Assembly (NCBI GenBank): GCA_018362895.1
Contig: JAHALR010000001.1
Location: 279,925 to 343,924, forward strand
DNA: 64,000 bases
Origin: Clostridium sp.
Lineage (GTDB): Bacteria > Cyanobacteriota > Vampirovibrionia > Gastranaerophilales > Gastranaerophilaceae
Direction of reading: 5' to 3'
The notes under the pieces were generated by a model. That model searched no databases and was not told where the DNA came from. It was given only the letters and a program-made list of their open reading frames with translations. Shown one piece after another: positions 17,692 to 27,532 of the stretch. The stretch's first letter is position 1, and each line of letters opens with the position of its first letter. Both the position numbers and the translations under genes were made by a program.

Positions 17692-18923
17692 TTACAAATC
17701 TTCAAACAGCCTTATCACACCGTATTCTCCGTCATATCCAGAATGACGAATTACCCTGCCTTCTCGCAATCTTTTAATTCCCTCTGCAAGTTTTGAAGAA
17801 TGAACTTTTTCAATTTCATCAATAGGAACTTCCGTCAAAATAGAAAGCTCAGAACCTAGTTTTTCAATGAGATTATCATATTGTTTTGCAACGGCTTTAC
17901 TTGCTGGTCCTACATTTGCAATTTCAGAAAGAATTTCAACAAGAGGAATAAGACTAATAACCTTACCTGCTGTTGAAGGAGGTGTAATAATTTTGCCTTT
18001 TCTGTCAGAGAGTTCATTTACTCTGTTTAAAACACCTATCGTCAAAGGCTTATTACAAACAGGACAAATTCCATTTAAGGCTTTTGTTTCTTCAGGTGAC
18101 AGACATACATTGCACTTTCTATGCCCGTCTTCATGATATTTACCCTCTTCCGGAAAGAATTCCACCGTACCGACATAACCATTACCGTTTTTCAGAGCAT
18201 TTAAAATACTAAAATAATCCAATTCAGTATCAAACACAGTTGCTTCTCTAGCCAGCTTTGAAGGAGAATGAGCATCTGAATTAGAAACAAGTCTGTATTT
18301 ATCAAGAGAAGAAACATGCCAGTTCATCTCAGGGTCAGACGAAAGACCTGTTTCGACAGCAAAAATATGCTCAGACAAGTCACCATAACAGTCATCAATT
18401 GAATCAAATCCGGATTTTGAGCCAAGAACTGAAAACCACGGAGTCCAAATATGAGCAGGAATAAGAAAAGAGCCTTCACCTGACCCCAGCGCAATTTCAA
18501 GAAGATTTCTTGAATCAAGCCCGAGTATAGGTCTTCCGTCTGATGAAATATTTCCTATTTTTCCCAAACTGTTTCTAAAATTTTCAGCTGACAGCAAATC
18601 TGGTACAAAAATCACATGGTGAATTTTTCTCGTTTTATCCCATTTTTTATAAATAGTTGAAATTTCAACAGAAAGAACAAAATATACCGGGTTTTCAGGT
18701 TTCAAAATTTGTTTTTCTATTTCCTGACGCAGCCTGAATACACCATTTCCAGCAGGAACAAGCTTTTCTTTAATCTCTTCAAACCATGCAGGATGAGTAA
18801 AATCCCCTGTTGAAATCACACTTAAACCTTTTGTGCCCAGACAGCAAGTTCTTCCAGATTACAATTTTTGCTTGTTGCTCTTGAATATTTTGAATGTATA
18901 TGAAGATCTGCATAAAATAACAT
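17692..18923 (-). pseudogene. EndoQ/PHP-domain nuclease-like gene, interrupted by a one-base frameshift
   Basis: The main frame (17692-18819) matches the EndoQ/TIGR00375-type PHP nuclease family: TGDFTHPAWFEE, IPAHIWTPWFSVLGSKSGFDS, FAVETGLSSDPEMNW, LVSNSDAHSPSKLARE and a CxxC...CxxC zinc ribbon near residue 220. The missing N-terminus lies just upstream in another frame: from an ATG at 18923 (GGAG site) it reads MLFYADLHIHSKYSRATSKN..., the PHP DLHIHS metal motif, and then stops at 18822 after WAQKV. One extra A in the AAAA run at about 18832-18835 would join the frames as WAQKGLSVISTGDF. So the gene is either frameshifted or carries an assembly error. Family members cut DNA at deaminated bases. 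Confidence 0.75.
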
Positions 18924-18970
18924 AAATACAACTCCACTAAAAATTACGGTTTAATTTTAACATAAGCAAT

Positions 18971-20083
18971 TTAATCAAGCTTTCTTTTAAATGTCCAGCC
19001 TGCAAGTGAAAGTGTCATTATGGCAATAAGTATTAAAGGTAGCAAATTCATCATTATATCTTCTATACCCATACCTTTTAAAAAGATTCCTCTTGTTAAT
19101 ACCATAAAAAATCTTATTGGGTTTAAATAAGTTAAATACTGCAAAAATACAGGCATATCTTCAATCGGTGAAATAAAACCTGAAAGCAGAATAGCTGGCA
19201 TCTGAAAAGTAATAACCCCCAAAATTGCCTGCTGCTGAGTTTTGCAAATTGCTGAAATACACAAACCAACCCCAACTATTGATAAAAGAGAAATAAATAT
19301 TGAAATCAAAAACAAAGGTATCGAACCTGCAAACGGAACTTTGAAAAAAACAATAATAATCAAAGTCATAATACAGGTAAGAGTCATTGCTATCACAAGG
19401 GGGGGGATTGTTTTGCCTAAGAGTATTTCAAAAGAAGATAACGGGCTAACAATCAGCTGATCAAACGTACCCATCTCTCTTTCACGTGCAATTGAAAGTG
19501 CGGTGAGAATAATTGTCATTACCAGAGCAAGCATTGAAATCAAAACAGTCAAAATATACCACTTATACTCTAAATTTGGATTATACCAGTTTCTTAAAAT
19601 TGGTTTGATTTGTGAGCCTTTATTCTGTGTTATTTCTTCGTTATACCCATTTATAATCTGTGATGCATAGCCACCTGCTATGGAAGCAGAATTTGTTTGT
19701 CTTCCATCTGATACTACAAGAATGTTGACCGGTCTTTGCGCCTTAATATTTGTTGAAAAATTATTATCTATATAAAGTCCGATTTGAACCTTTTGTGTAT
19801 CAATTTTCTCCTTAAAATCCCGTTCATTTTCTGTATAATAAAACTTTCTAAATCTCGGAGAATTTTCAAAACGAGACAAGAGTTCCCTTGATTCAACAGA
19901 ATTGTCCCTATCAATTACTGCCACATCAATATTTGTCACTTCCATTGTAATAGCATTGGCAAAAACAAGAAGCTGCATTATCGGCATAGCAATAATGATA
20001 TTACGGCTTTTAGGGTCTTTCCAAATAGTAATAAACTCTTTCTTTATTAGTGCCAAAACACGTCTTAAAAATTCTCTGATCAT
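18971..20083 (-). CDS. ABC-2 transporter permease (YbhR-like)
   Basis: 370 residues. ABC-2 topology: one N-terminal membrane segment (NIIIAMPIMQLLVFANAI), a periplasmic domain (residues 50-170) and a cluster of five membrane helices at the C-terminus including the ABC2 signature region EREMGTFDQLIVSPLS. It is the last of five export genes read in one direction and overlaps the preceding permease by 4 bp. Like YbhR/YhhJ it should pair with the second permease and the dual ATPase. Confidence 0.88.
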   Translation of the reverse strand: MIREFLRRVLALIKKEFITIWKDPKSRNIIIAMPIMQLLVFANAITMEVTNIDVAVIDRDNSVESRELLSRFENSPRFRKFYYTENERDFKEKIDTQKVQIGLYIDNNFSTNIKAQRPVNILVVSDGRQTNSASIAGGYASQIINGYNEEITQNKGSQIKPILRNWYNPNLEYKWYILTVLISMLALVMTIILTALSIAREREMGTFDQLIVSPLSSFEILLGKTIPPLVIAMTLTCIMTLIIIVFFKVPFAGSIPLFLISIFISLLSIVGVGLCISAICKTQQQAILGVITFQMPAILLSGFISPIEDMPVFLQYLTYLNPIRFFMVLTRGIFLKGMGIEDIMMNLLPLILIAIMTLSLAGWTFKRKLD

Positions 20084-21189
20084 TTTAAAAGCCTCATATC
20101 CGTTTTTTTATAAACCAGAGCAAACAACAATAAACCTAAAATTGTCAGAAAAATAGAATTTATAATCACAATTTCCCATATAGTTCCGGCCATAAATTCA
20201 CTCTCAATAAAGGTTATGTAATATCTGGGCGGCAAAATTCTTGTAAGGTGCTGAAAAAATGCAGGCATGGAGTTTATAGGAAACATCAAACCTGATAATA
20301 AAAGTGCAGGCAAAAAGCCGAGCCCAAGTGAAATTTGGCTAGCCAGAAATTGATTTTTAGTAACTGAAGAAATAGTCAAGCCTATTCCAAGACAGGTAAA
20401 CAAAAATAATCCGCTTACACCGAATAAAACAGGATAACTGCCTCTGAAAGGAATCAGAAAAATAACTACACTCATAAAAACACTGAACGTCATAGAAAGC
20501 ATACCAAGAATAAAATAAGGAATGTACTTTCCCAACACAATATCTATACGTCTTACACGAGTACTCAAAAGAGCTTCCATAGTACCCCTTTCCCATTCTC
20601 TGGCTATAACAAGTGCGGTAAGTAAAATACCTATTAAAGTCATTGTTATTGCTATTGATCCCGGAAGTATAAAATAATGACTGTTGATATCCTGGTTATA
20701 CCAGGTTCTTATTTCAGCCGATATTATAGGTTTTTGTGCAAGATAATTGTACTTACTTGTCAAAAGCCACTGATTCAAAATCGCCATTGAATAATTTTGC
20801 ACATAGTTTGCTGTATTTACCTCAGTTCCGTCTGTCACAACAAGCACTTCTCCAATTTTTCCCCGGGAAAGATTTGTAGAAAAATCATTTGGAATAATAA
20901 CAGCACCTTTCAATTTTGAACGCACAATATCCTCTGTAAGCTGATGTTCATTATCATACATAAAAGACTTCACGTATCTGCTTTGTCCAAAAGATTTAAC
21001 AAGTGTAGAGACTTCAGTATTTGCATCATCATTTTTTATTCCAATTTTGACCTTTACGGTATCCATATTTATTCCGTACATATAAATCAAAATTGAAATT
21101 AACGGAAGAACAAAAGCAATAATAATGCTGCTGGGATCTCTTATTATCTGCAAAATTTCTTTTTTTATTAGAGCCGTTAAAATTCTCAT
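20080..21189 (-). CDS. ABC-2 transporter permease (YbhS-like)
   Basis: 369 residues with the same layout as its downstream partner: N-terminal helix (SSIIIAFVLPLISILIYMYG), periplasmic domain, C-terminal helix bundle with REWERGTMEALLSTRVRR. The two permeases form a heterodimer in YbhFSR-type exporters. Its start and stop overlap both neighbours by 4 bp, so the operon is translationally coupled. Confidence 0.88.
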   Translation of the reverse strand: MRILTALIKKEILQIIRDPSSIIIAFVLPLISILIYMYGINMDTVKVKIGIKNDDANTEVSTLVKSFGQSRYVKSFMYDNEHQLTEDIVRSKLKGAVIIPNDFSTNLSRGKIGEVLVVTDGTEVNTANYVQNYSMAILNQWLLTSKYNYLAQKPIISAEIRTWYNQDINSHYFILPGSIAITMTLIGILLTALVIAREWERGTMEALLSTRVRRIDIVLGKYIPYFILGMLSMTFSVFMSVVIFLIPFRGSYPVLFGVSGLFLFTCLGIGLTISSVTKNQFLASQISLGLGFLPALLLSGLMFPINSMPAFFQHLTRILPPRYYITFIESEFMAGTIWEIVIINSIFLTILGLLLFALVYKKTDMRLLK

Positions 21190-22670
21190 TGCTTTTCAGA
21201 CTCCTTAATAAGTTTTATAAATGTATCTTCCATATTATCGGCAGCAGCCTGATTCTTTAGCTGCTGAGGCGTACCCACTGCAATTGTTTCACCATGATAG
21301 AAAAGACTTATCCTGTCACAGTATTCAGCTTCGTCCATAAAATGTGTTGTAACAAGGATAGTGACGCCTTTTTGGGCAAGTGAAGTTATATGATTCCAAA
21401 AATCACGCCGTGTAACAACATCCACGCCTGATGTAGGCTCATCAAGAAATAATATCGGAGGATTATGAATCAAAGCACATGCCAGAGAAAGTCTTTGTTT
21501 GAAGCCTAAAGGCAAATCTTCTGATTTTTGGTTTTGAATCTTTGAAAACTCAAAAACTTTAATAATCTCATCAATACGTTTCTTTCTGACCAAAAGCCCT
21601 ATTCCATATACAGCAGCAAAAAACTCAAGATTCTGTCTTACGGTTAAACTTCCGTACAGAGAAAATTTTTGCGCCATATAGCCCAAATTGGCACGTGCTT
21701 TTTCAGGATTTTGTATAATATCTATTCCCATAAGACTTGCCGTGCCGCTAGTTGGTTTTGCCAGACCACACATCATCTTAAACGAAGTGGATTTGCCCGC
21801 ACCGTTAGGACCTAAAAGTCCAAAAATCTCACCTTTTTTTATACAGAAAGAATTGTTTTTTACAGCATAAAAATCACCGTATTTTTTCTCAAGATTATCA
21901 GCAACAACCGTACATTCTATATTTGTTTTGAGCGGTGTATAATTTTCTGCTATCAGAGATTTTTCCTTTTTATATCCGCCCATAAGCTCAATGACTTTTT
22001 CTTCAAACTCTTTTGCATCAATTGCAAGTTCTTCGGGTTTGCCGTTATATATTACTTTTCCTTTATCCAAAACTACTGCTGTATCAAAGCTATGAGCTTC
22101 ATCAAGATAAGCAGTTGACCATAGGACTGTTGTATGTGGTGTAATCAAATCTCTGACCATTTTCATCAAATCTCTTCTTGATATTGGGTCAACACCAACA
22201 GACGGTTCATCAAGGACCAAAAACTCAGGAGAACCCAACAATGTACATGCCAATCCGAGTTTTTGTTTCATCCCTCCGGACAAAGCCCCTGCCAGTCTGT
22301 TTTGAAAAGGAATAAGACTTGTAAATTCAAGAAGTTTATTAAATTCATAAGGAACTTCTTTCAAATCTGCATAAAGTCTCAAATTTTCTATAACAGTCAA
22401 ATCTTCATACAATCCAAACTTTTGAGGCATATATCCAATTTTTGAATTCAATTTTTCTTTTTGTTTTGATGGATTCAGCCCAAGAGTAGTAATTTCTCCG
22501 TTATCAGGAAGCATTAGTCCTATTATTAGCCTTATAAGAGTAGTTTTTCCTGAGCCATCAGCCCCTATTAATCCAGTAATTTTTCCTCTTTCAATATTCA
22601 GGCTCAAATCATCAATTGCAACCGAAGAATCAAAAGTTTTTATTAAGTTTTTAATTTCTACTGTCTGCAT
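21186..22670 (-). CDS. Dual-domain ABC exporter ATPase (YbhF-like)
   Basis: About 494 residues with two ATP-binding cassettes. Domain 1 has Walker A GADGSGKTT, signature LSGGMKQK and Walker B LVLDEPSVGVD. Domain 2 has Walker A GPNGAGKST, a degenerate signature LPLGFKQR and Walker B LFLDEPTSGVD. The LPLG variant is typical of YbhF/RbbA-type proteins. The ATG at 22670 is preferred over a TTG five codons earlier. Overlaps the HlyD gene by 20 bp. Confidence 0.9.
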   Translation of the reverse strand: MQTVEIKNLIKTFDSSVAIDDLSLNIERGKITGLIGADGSGKTTLIRLIIGLMLPDNGEITTLGLNPSKQKEKLNSKIGYMPQKFGLYEDLTVIENLRLYADLKEVPYEFNKLLEFTSLIPFQNRLAGALSGGMKQKLGLACTLLGSPEFLVLDEPSVGVDPISRRDLMKMVRDLITPHTTVLWSTAYLDEAHSFDTAVVLDKGKVIYNGKPEELAIDAKEFEEKVIELMGGYKKEKSLIAENYTPLKTNIECTVVADNLEKKYGDFYAVKNNSFCIKKGEIFGLLGPNGAGKSTSFKMMCGLAKPTSGTASLMGIDIIQNPEKARANLGYMAQKFSLYGSLTVRQNLEFFAAVYGIGLLVRKKRIDEIIKVFEFSKIQNQKSEDLPLGFKQRLSLACALIHNPPILFLDEPTSGVDVVTRRDFWNHITSLAQKGVTILVTTHFMDEAEYCDRISLFYHGETIAVGTPQQLKNQAAADNMEDTFIKLIKESEKQ

Positions 22671-23520
22671 TCTGTTTACTTTCAAGAAGATTAATTTTGA
22701 TTGTTGTAGGCATGCCTTGTCTAAGATACTCGTCTATATCATCAACATAAACACGAATTCTGTATACAAGGCTTGTTCTCAAATCCGTAGATTGAACTGT
22801 TTTGGGTGTGAATTCAGCAACAGGAGAAATATATCCAATATAACCGTCATATTCTCTTTGTTTACCTGTTTGAGGATTAATACTGTCAGTCAAAACCTTT
22901 GCTTTCATACCATATTTTATATTTCCCAAATCTGTTTCATTAACATATGCACGTATCCATACAGGTTTTGTTTTTGAAATTGTATAAACAGTCTGGCCCT
23001 TATTTACCGTAGCACCGGGCTCCTGAACTCTTACTGTTACAATGCCGTCTTCCGGTGCATATATTTTTGTATAAACAAGTTGATTTTTAGCATAGCTTTT
23101 TTGTGCAAGAGCCGCTTCATAATCAGCTTTTGCTTTATCTTTCGTATTTAAAAGAGTGTCACACTCTTGTTTTGAAACTGTATTATCCACACACAAAGGT
23201 GCTTGCCTTTTATATTTTGAAGAAGCATCTTTACTCAAAGCAAGAGTTCTGGATACTTCAGCCGAAGCTTTTTCTAAATTAGATTTGTAATCTTTATCAT
23301 CCAAAACAGCAATAAGCTCTCCTTTTCTGACATTATCACCTTCTTCTCTCAGCATTTTTTCAATTTGTCCTGAGACCTGGAAACTCAAATCAACCTGACG
23401 AATTTCTATATTACCGTAGAGTGTTAATTCGTTGTGGTTATCTTTCTTTTTTGTTAAAAAATATACAAACGCACATATTATTGCCAAAACGAGTATAAGT
23501 AATGCTATTTTTTTCTTCAT
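22651..23520 (-). CDS. HlyD-family periplasmic adaptor (YbhG-like)
   Basis: 289 residues with an N-terminal membrane anchor (KIALLILVLAIICAFVYFL), a biotinyl-lipoyl-like half motif (GQIEKMLREEGDNVRKGELIAVLD), an alpha-helical hairpin (residues 75-150) and a second half motif (TKIYAPEDGIVTVRVQEPGATVNKGQ). It bridges the inner-membrane ABC exporter to the TolC-like channel encoded next to it. Confidence 0.88.
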   Translation of the reverse strand: MKKKIALLILVLAIICAFVYFLTKKKDNHNELTLYGNIEIRQVDLSFQVSGQIEKMLREEGDNVRKGELIAVLDDKDYKSNLEKASAEVSRTLALSKDASSKYKRQAPLCVDNTVSKQECDTLLNTKDKAKADYEAALAQKSYAKNQLVYTKIYAPEDGIVTVRVQEPGATVNKGQTVYTISKTKPVWIRAYVNETDLGNIKYGMKAKVLTDSINPQTGKQREYDGYIGYISPVAEFTPKTVQSTDLRTSLVYRIRVYVDDIDEYLRQGMPTTIKINLLESKQNADSRN

Positions 23521-24833
23521 AATTTACCTCCGACAGCTTTGTAAAGAGTGAAATAATCAACTATACGCTGGGTTTTTGACTGTGTTTTTTCTTTTTTCAC
23601 AGCAAGAAATTTGTCATATTCAATTAAATAATCAGATGAAGAGATTACACCTCTTTTATATTTTTTTCTTGAGTTATCCAAAATTCTTTCCTGAGATTTT
23701 GAAATCTTGCCTATATGACTATCAACTGAAGTATCATATTTAACGGCACACAAAGCCGTATTAACTTCTCTTGCTGCATCAAGATCAACCTGTTTATACT
23801 CTTGAAACAATTCCTCATATCTGGCTTTTTGAATTCTTAAATTAGCCATTTTCATTCCGCCTTTGAAAATATCCTGTGTTGCTCCTGCAAATAAAGCAGC
23901 AAGCGAAGATTCCCATGAAAAGAAAGCCCCGGGAGCAATTGTATTAAACAGCCAAATTCCTGTTATATTGAAGGAAGGCAGAAACTCTTTTCTTGCAGCC
24001 CGCACATCTATTTTAGCTTTTTCAAGATTTTTTTCCGCTTTCATAACATCAGGACGGGAAAAAATAATCTCAGAAGAAAATTCTGAAGGTATTTGACCTG
24101 TATAATCAAAATCCAAAATAGAACCTCTTTTTAAATTATTTGCACACTCCGAAGAAAGTCCGCAAAGCGCAGCAAGCTGAAAAAGAAGTACATCCCTTTC
24201 CTTCAAAAGTTTTTCAAGTTCTGTTTTAGATTTTTCAAAATTTTGACTTGATAAATTAAGCTTTGTACTGTCTATGATCCCGCGGTTATATTTTTTCGAC
24301 TCGGCACTAAACAAATCCTGAGCTATACGTACAGATTCTTTTTGAAGCTCTATCAAATAATCATATTGGAGAATATTTGTATATAAAGAAGCAACATCAC
24401 TTAACAAAGACAAATATACAGCTTTTTCTTCAAACAAAGCTGCCTCATATGCCTTTTTGAAACTTTTGGTTTTATCTCTGTTTTTAAGCAAAAAATCCGG
24501 TTCATAATTAAGAATAAATGGGAGAACGAAAGCATTTTGTGACAACTGAAAATTATCCAGCCTCGGCACATGAACACCAAGATAATTAGCACTTACACTT
24601 AAAGAAGGAAGCTCTTTGCCAAGAGAATATTTTGCCTGCTGCCTGTATTGTTCAACAACAAACCCCGCTTTTTTCAGATTATGATTGTTATCTAAAGCTG
24701 TAATAATATAATAATTCAGACACTCATCATTAAATTTTTTGAAAAAATCAGGGTTAAGCTCTTTCCTGTCTATTGCAAACGCACTTTGAGAAAGAATCAT
24801 AAGTGCAAAAATCATTATAATTTTTCTAATCAA
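23517..24833 (-). CDS. TolC-family outer-membrane channel of the ABC efflux operon
   Basis: 438 residues with signal peptide MIRKIIMIFALMILSQSAFA and the outer-membrane efflux protein repeats (helices at about 140-230 and 345-430). It lies in the operon between the TetR regulator and the HlyD adaptor, overlapping each by 4-8 bp; having its own channel is an addition compared with E. coli ybhGFSR. Together the five genes should make a complete tripartite exporter. Confidence 0.87.
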   Translation of the reverse strand: MIRKIIMIFALMILSQSAFAIDRKELNPDFFKKFNDECLNYYIITALDNNHNLKKAGFVVEQYRQQAKYSLGKELPSLSVSANYLGVHVPRLDNFQLSQNAFVLPFILNYEPDFLLKNRDKTKSFKKAYEAALFEEKAVYLSLLSDVASLYTNILQYDYLIELQKESVRIAQDLFSAESKKYNRGIIDSTKLNLSSQNFEKSKTELEKLLKERDVLLFQLAALCGLSSECANNLKRGSILDFDYTGQIPSEFSSEIIFSRPDVMKAEKNLEKAKIDVRAARKEFLPSFNITGIWLFNTIAPGAFFSWESSLAALFAGATQDIFKGGMKMANLRIQKARYEELFQEYKQVDLDAAREVNTALCAVKYDTSVDSHIGKISKSQERILDNSRKKYKRGVISSSDYLIEYDKFLAVKKEKTQSKTQRIVDYFTLYKAVGGKL

Positions 24834-25452
24834 TTTGAGACTCCTTAATCAAGGCGTTGACGTAAAATTTTACATTTTCCTTTATGATTTTAATATCTTC
24901 TTGAACAAAATCATCTTGCCCGAGCAGCCTAAGCGACAACCCGACAAGAATACGCGGAGAATTAATTTGTGCAAGAATGAATAGTGTTTTCAATATGATT
25001 TCTCTGTCGTTAACATCTTTATCAAACAAACTTGCAATCAATGACCTTAAATAATTAAAAGCAGGAGAGTTTGCAAAAAAATTAGGTTTTTGTTGTTCTT
25101 TTAAAAGCAATATAATCAAATCTTTCGAAATTCTTGAGTAAAAAAAGTCAATAAATTTATCAAGAATTGTCATAAGCAAATCTATTTTTTCTTTTTTAGT
25201 TAAATTCTCGGGATTTTGTTCAAAATTAATAAAAGTTTTTGCATAAACAGTCTGCTTCTCAACTAAATCATCCAAAATCCCCTGATATAGATCCTGTTTT
25301 CCACCAAAATAATAGGAAATCATACAAATATTCACGCCAGCATCTTTACAGATTTCACGTATGCTTACACCATCAAAACCTTTCTGAGCAAAGAGTTTAG
25401 TAGCCGAATTCAGAATTTTTGCTTTAGAGTTTTCATTTTTTATCTTTTCCAT
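24826..25452 (-). CDS. TetR-family regulator (CecR/YbiH-like)
   Basis: About 208 residues. The N-terminal helix-turn-helix reads ILNSATKLFAQKGFDGVSIREICKDAGVNICMISYYFGGKQDLYQGIL, the classic TetR pattern; the C-terminal half fits the CecR-type ligand domain. It heads the efflux operon, as CecR heads ybhGFSR. The ATG at 25452 is used: no Shine-Dalgarno is present and the promoter predicts a transcript starting at that ATG. A palindrome in the promoter spacer is the likely self-operator. Confidence 0.85.
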   Translation of the reverse strand: MEKIKNENSKAKILNSATKLFAQKGFDGVSIREICKDAGVNICMISYYFGGKQDLYQGILDDLVEKQTVYAKTFINFEQNPENLTKKEKIDLLMTILDKFIDFFYSRISKDLIILLLKEQQKPNFFANSPAFNYLRSLIASLFDKDVNDREIILKTLFILAQINSPRILVGLSLRLLGQDDFVQEDIKIIKENVKFYVNALIKESQID

Positions 25453-25458
25453 AAAAAA

Positions 25459-25487
25459 AATATAAAACAAACGTTTGATTTATTCAA
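25459..25487 (-). promoter_or_regulatory. TetR gene promoter with palindromic operator in the spacer
   Basis: Minus-strand TTGAAT (25482-25487), 17-bp spacer, TATATT (25459-25464). The spacer contains the perfect palindrome CAAACGTTTG (25468-25477), a typical TetR-type half-site arrangement. Binding there would block RNA polymerase, giving autorepression of the whole efflux operon. The -10 ends six bases before the ATG, predicting a leaderless mRNA. Confidence 0.62.
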
Positions 25488-25504
25488 CTGATTAAAAAAA
25501 ATTA

Positions 25505-26428
25505 TTATCCAAAAACATTATAAAAATGATAAAACTGAAGCGGTGCAAGCTTTATCATCTCTTCAAGAAAGTTTATATATTCACTTTGGATAAGTTTTGT
25601 ATTCTGTGATTTTGTTAATTCTTTTTGTTTTCTATATTTTTTCAGATGTATTTTGTAAAAACCTTTTTTGTCCTTTATCGCTGCTATAAAATATACAGGT
25701 GTTTCCATCATTTGTGCAAACTTAAAAGTACCAAGAGGGAACTCAGCAATTCTATTTAAAAATTGGATTTTAAAAGAAGTATTCTCATTTGAAGAAGAAA
25801 TCCTATCCCCTGCCATAAAAGCAATTTGAGAATTATCTAGTTTGTCTTTCATCTCTATCGCTGTATCTATACTAATGTTCTCCACAGGATAGACAGAAAC
25901 ATCTGTCTTTGCTTGTATTCTCTTCAAAAAGCCGTTAAATATGCGACACTGAGTTTCGCTTAAAAAGATATTTACATGCGGATTGTGAGGATTCATAGGT
26001 TTTTGTACAAAAGTTCTCAACACTTCAATATTTCCTATATGTGAACAAATAAAAAATATCCCTTTTTTTTCATTTATATCAGTTTCAAGAAGAGTTTTTT
26101 CTTCATTAGAATCAAAAACAATTTTTGTGTCGTCAAACCTATGAGCAAAAACCTCCATTCTATCCACAAGAGATAAAGCATAATTCAACACTAGTCGATA
26201 AGAGTTGAAAAAAGTGGGTTTTGCATCACCATTATTCGTATAATCAAAAATTACAGAGAGATTTTTCTTTGAATATTCTCTCATTTGTTTTGAAGAGCAA
26301 AAGGCACAAAATGCTATAACAGCAGTTAAAAGACATACAATATCCTTACCCAGAAATTTGTATAAATACCACAAGGTCATAAGTCTTTTTTCGCCTGCGG
26401 CTTGTTCCTTAACCTGATACCACTTCAT
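25505..26428 (-). CDS. LpxL/HtrB-like acyltransferase of the aryl polyene cluster
   Basis: About 307 residues; LpxL-type (lysophospholipid acyltransferase) protein with an N-terminal membrane segment and an active-site region FICSHIGNIEVLRTF, where the usual HxxxxD/E is H-I-G-N-I-E. Aryl polyene clusters carry such an enzyme to attach the polyene carboxylate to a membrane lipid. It starts at an ATGA overlap with the methyltransferase stop and is the last gene of the leftward aryl polyene arm. Confidence 0.78.
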   Translation of the reverse strand: MKWYQVKEQAAGEKRLMTLWYLYKFLGKDIVCLLTAVIAFCAFCSSKQMREYSKKNLSVIFDYTNNGDAKPTFFNSYRLVLNYALSLVDRMEVFAHRFDDTKIVFDSNEEKTLLETDINEKKGIFFICSHIGNIEVLRTFVQKPMNPHNPHVNIFLSETQCRIFNGFLKRIQAKTDVSVYPVENISIDTAIEMKDKLDNSQIAFMAGDRISSSNENTSFKIQFLNRIAEFPLGTFKFAQMMETPVYFIAAIKDKKGFYKIHLKKYRKQKELTKSQNTKLIQSEYINFLEEMIKLAPLQFYHFYNVFG

Positions 26429-27507
26429 TTTTTTACACACTCCAACAAGGTGTAATCATATTTCCCAATGTTTTGATAAATCTTCTCTATTCTAAAGTCA
26501 GAAGAGTCAATCAGTTCTCTCATATCTGTTTCATTGTACATCTTACTCTTACCATTTGCCATGCAGGTAAAATACAAAGAAATATGAGACAATGCATAAG
26601 CTGCACCGGTAAACTGTTGTTTATCTATAAATGGTTCTAAAATAAAAACTCTTATATTTTCATCACTGCATTTTGATATTTTATCCAATATATGTTGTAT
26701 CTGTGCTTTTGAAAAACAGTCTAAAAACTGACTCATAAATACAGCACCGCTCATTTTAGGAAGTTTTTTTTCATCTGACAAAATATCAGCACTCCAAAAA
26801 CTACATCTGTCTGTATTAAAATTGTTTTTAGCCGTTTCAATATTCTCTGGCAAATCTATCATTGTAACACAGCATTCTTCATTATATTCAAGGCAGGCCT
26901 TTTCAAATTTACCTGTATTAGCACCTATATCAAAAACATGAGAAGGTTTTGTCTCAAAAATATACGGAAGTACTTCCATAAAACAATCATCAGAATAATA
27001 ATGATCAAAATCATACCAGCTTTTTTTCATTTTCTCAGGCAATTTTGTCAGCATAGGGTAAATGGTTTCTGAATTAAAATAATACTTTTGCAAACCGGCT
27101 GGACGATTCTCCTTAAAAGAAGAAAAAAGTTCACTTGCACCGAGAAAACAAACATCTTTTATAAAATTAAAATTTGCTTTTGTCATCTCGTCATACAAAA
27201 AAGCTTCTGCCAAAGGCGTCAGAAAATAAGTTTCATCATCATTTTTTTTCACAAGTCCTATACAAAGAGCAGCATCAAACAATGTATCAATACAATATTG
27301 TGAGACATTACACTCTTCAACCAGCTTTTGCTTGGTCTTTGGCGATTTTTCCAAAGCTTTAAAGATATTAAAATCAATCAAACACGCAACTGTTTGAAAA
27401 GAAAAAGGAGCAAATGCTATTTTTTGTGCCTCAGTAAGTGCATCGATTCTTGAGGTTTTATTTCTGTTTGTTCTTCTGTATAGTTGTTTTGTAATTTTTT
27501 CTTCCAT
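26425..27507 (-). CDS. SAM-dependent methyltransferase (O-methyltransferase type) of the aryl polyene cluster
   Basis: 360 residues: N-terminal winged-helix dimerisation domain (residues 25-110, AQKIAFAPFSFQTVACLIDFNIFKAL...) and a C-terminal Rossmann methyltransferase domain with HVFDIGANTGKFEKACLEY (SAM motif I) and an acidic motif II at VTMIDLPENIE. The architecture is that of plant-type O-methyltransferases. In aryl polyene clusters a methyltransferase modifies the aromatic head group, which is the inferred role. It has an AGGGG site. Confidence 0.8.
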   Translation of the reverse strand: MEEKITKQLYRRTNRNKTSRIDALTEAQKIAFAPFSFQTVACLIDFNIFKALEKSPKTKQKLVEECNVSQYCIDTLFDAALCIGLVKKNDDETYFLTPLAEAFLYDEMTKANFNFIKDVCFLGASELFSSFKENRPAGLQKYYFNSETIYPMLTKLPEKMKKSWYDFDHYYSDDCFMEVLPYIFETKPSHVFDIGANTGKFEKACLEYNEECCVTMIDLPENIETAKNNFNTDRCSFWSADILSDEKKLPKMSGAVFMSQFLDCFSKAQIQHILDKISKCSDENIRVFILEPFIDKQQFTGAAYALSHISLYFTCMANGKSKMYNETDMRELIDSSDFRIEKIYQNIGKYDYTLLECVKK

Positions 27508-27532
27508 AATAGCCCCTTATTTTATCACAAAA

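Noticed and set aside
18819..18840. Programmed -1 frameshifting signal in the EndoQ-like gene
   Set aside because: The A run is only four bases and no pseudoknot or stimulatory stem was recognised; a missing base is simpler.
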